This document shows, piece after piece, positions 63,118 through 64,000 of a stretch of DNA of 64,000 nucleotides. A model generated the notes under the pieces. It had not been told where the DNA came from and searched no databases. It worked only from the letters and a program-made list of their open reading frames with translations. This DNA is from Flavobacterium petrolei (GTDB lineage: Bacteria > Bacteroidota > Bacteroidia > Flavobacteriales > Flavobacteriaceae): NCBI RefSeq assembly GCF_003314435.2, contig NZ_QNVY02000001.1, positions 806,001 through 870,000 of the forward strand. The letters run 5' to 3'. Positions within the stretch are counted from its first letter, which is position 1; the number at the start of each line of letters is the position of its first letter. The position numbers were made by a program, and so were the translations under genes.

Positions 63118-64000
63118 TTACTTTTTGGCTCTTTCGTATTGTTTTGGCCATTCGATTTCCGCATTTAAATCATGGGCAAATGTCAATCCCAGACTCGGAT
63201 TTCTAAGGGATTCTCTAGCAAATAACACTAAATCCGCTTTTCCTGAGGCGACAATTTCCTCGGCTTGAGCAGCTTCTGTAATCAAACCTACTGCTCCAGT
63301 CAGGATTCCAGTTTCATTTTTTATACTTTCCGCAAAAGGAACTTGATAATTTGGTCCCAACGGAATTTTTTGGTGTGACACTAATCCTCCCGAAGAAACA
63401 TCTATTAAATCCACTCCTTTTTCTTTTAGTATTTTTGACAGCTTTACAGATTCTTCAGCATTCCATCCGCCTTCTGCCCAGTCTGTAGCAGAAATTCTAA
63501 CAAATAAAGGCAGGTTTTCCGGCCATTCTGATTGAACTGCATCCACGACTTCGAGTGTTAAACGGATTCGGTTTTCGAAACTTCCACCATAAGCATCGGT
63601 TCTAAAATTAGACAAAGGCGAAAGAAACTGATGCAACAAATACCCGTGCGCCGCATGAATTTCCATTACCTGAAAACCGGCTTGTACGGCTCTTTTAGTG
63701 GCTGATTTAAAGTCGGAAATTACTTTTTGAATTCCCGCTTCGTCTAATGCAATAGGAGCGTTTTCAGTATGATGATACGCAACGGAACTTGGCGCCACGG
63801 TATCCCAGCCTCCTTGTGTTGCGTCTAGTTTTCGGCCTCCGTTCCAAGGTGATGCGGCACTTGCTTTTCTTCCGGCATGAGCCAATTGGATTCCGGGAAC
63901 CGATTTCTGACCAATAATAAATTGATTAATCTGCTGCATTTTTTCGATTTGCTCGTCTTTCCAAAGTCCTAAATCTTCGGGAGAAATTCGGCCTTCGGGA
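63118..64000 (-). CDS. NADH:flavin oxidoreductase / old yellow enzyme (5' part cut off)
   Basis: Partial: the frame is open past 63939 to the window end at 63999, encoding PEGRISPEDLGLWKDEQIEK before the visible methionine, so the N-terminus lies outside. Visible motifs are QLAHAGRKAS, the substrate-binding HAAHGYLLHQF, YGGSFENRIR and the C-terminal FMN-binding VGLITEAAQAE. These place it in the YqjM-like (thermophilic-type) ene-reductase branch. It reduces activated C=C bonds with NADPH. At 294 visible residues it lacks roughly 60 from the front. Confidence 0.9.
   Translation of the reverse strand, partial: PEGRISPEDLGLWKDEQIEKMQQINQFIIGQKSVPGIQLAHAGRKASAASPWNGGRKLDATQGGWDTVAPSSVAYHHTENAPIALDEAGIQKVISDFKSATKRAVQAGFQVMEIHAAHGYLLHQFLSPLSNFRTDAYGGSFENRIRLTLEVVDAVQSEWPENLPLFVRISATDWAEGGWNAEESVKLSKILKEKGVDLIDVSSGGLVSHQKIPLGPNYQVPFAESIKNETGILTGAVGLITEAAQAEEIVASGKADLVLFARESLRNPSLGLTFAHDLNAEIEWPKQYERAKK

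Overview
The window looks like chromosomal DNA of a Flavobacterium-type member of the Bacteroidota. The evidence is AT-rich sequence, promoters of the TTTG / TAnnTTTG type, a moxR-DUF58-bat aerotolerance operon, a SUF iron-sulfur operon, a short-chain (epimerase-type) L-threonine dehydrogenase, a GH97 alpha-glucosidase, a SusC-like TonB receptor paired with a DUF5689 lipoprotein, and many short intergenic palindromes. No rRNA or tRNA gene was found by eye. Genus-level placement is inference; no database was searched.

Layout. 1-0.55 kb: a cvpA-like gene. 0.57-10.2 kb (minus strand): moxR, DUF58, a BatD-like protein, batA, batB, batC, batD and batE in one long cluster, interrupted between DUF58 and the BatD-like gene by a four-helix-bundle gene framed by perfect 26-bp inverted repeats. 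10.4-15.8 kb: aldo/keto reductase, SDR, an AlbA_2-type protein, a lipoprotein hydrolase, a metallophosphatase and a small outer membrane protein. 15.9-19.3 kb (minus): ALDH7-type dehydrogenase, 3-hydroxyanthranilate dioxygenase and an endonuclease/exonuclease/phosphatase protein. 19.5-21.7 kb: LD-carboxypeptidase, YraN and an ACT-domain-like protein. 21.7-25.7 kb (minus): mfd and a lipoprotein. 26.0-28.3 kb: threonine dehydrogenase and a DAO-family oxidoreductase. 28.4-32.9 kb (minus): M1 peptidase, S8 subtilase and MBL hydrolase. 33.0-45.1 kb: sufA-B-C-D, an opposing serine hydrolase, then sufS, a small lipoprotein, sufE, a GxxExxY gene, a sufT-like gene, an ABC exporter, DUF2480 and DUF3078.

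45.2-48.3 kb is the accessory part. It holds a REP-associated tyrosine transposase (RAYT) gene between nested REP hairpins, a gene of unknown function between two copies of a 42-bp repeat (one inside an attC-like palindrome), a small lipoprotein and a structured-RNA-like element. 48.3-64.0 kb: hflX, a DUF6377 sensor/regulator next to a GH97 enzyme, a repeat protein, FKBP, DUF5689, TonB receptor, MFS transporter, Gfo/Idh/MocA oxidoreductase, a dense cluster of short inverted repeats, and an old-yellow-enzyme gene cut by the window end.

The most unusual signals are not the large genes. Three copies of one RNA-like element have different but preserved hairpins, and each lies on the 3' side of a minus-strand gene. 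Two solitary small-protein genes (four-helix bundle; GxxExxY) are each framed by their own inverted-repeat family and sit inside conserved operons. There is also a compact RAYT/REP element and a cassette-like unit. Start codons were moved from the longest possible ORF wherever a signal peptide, promoter or terminator contradicted it.
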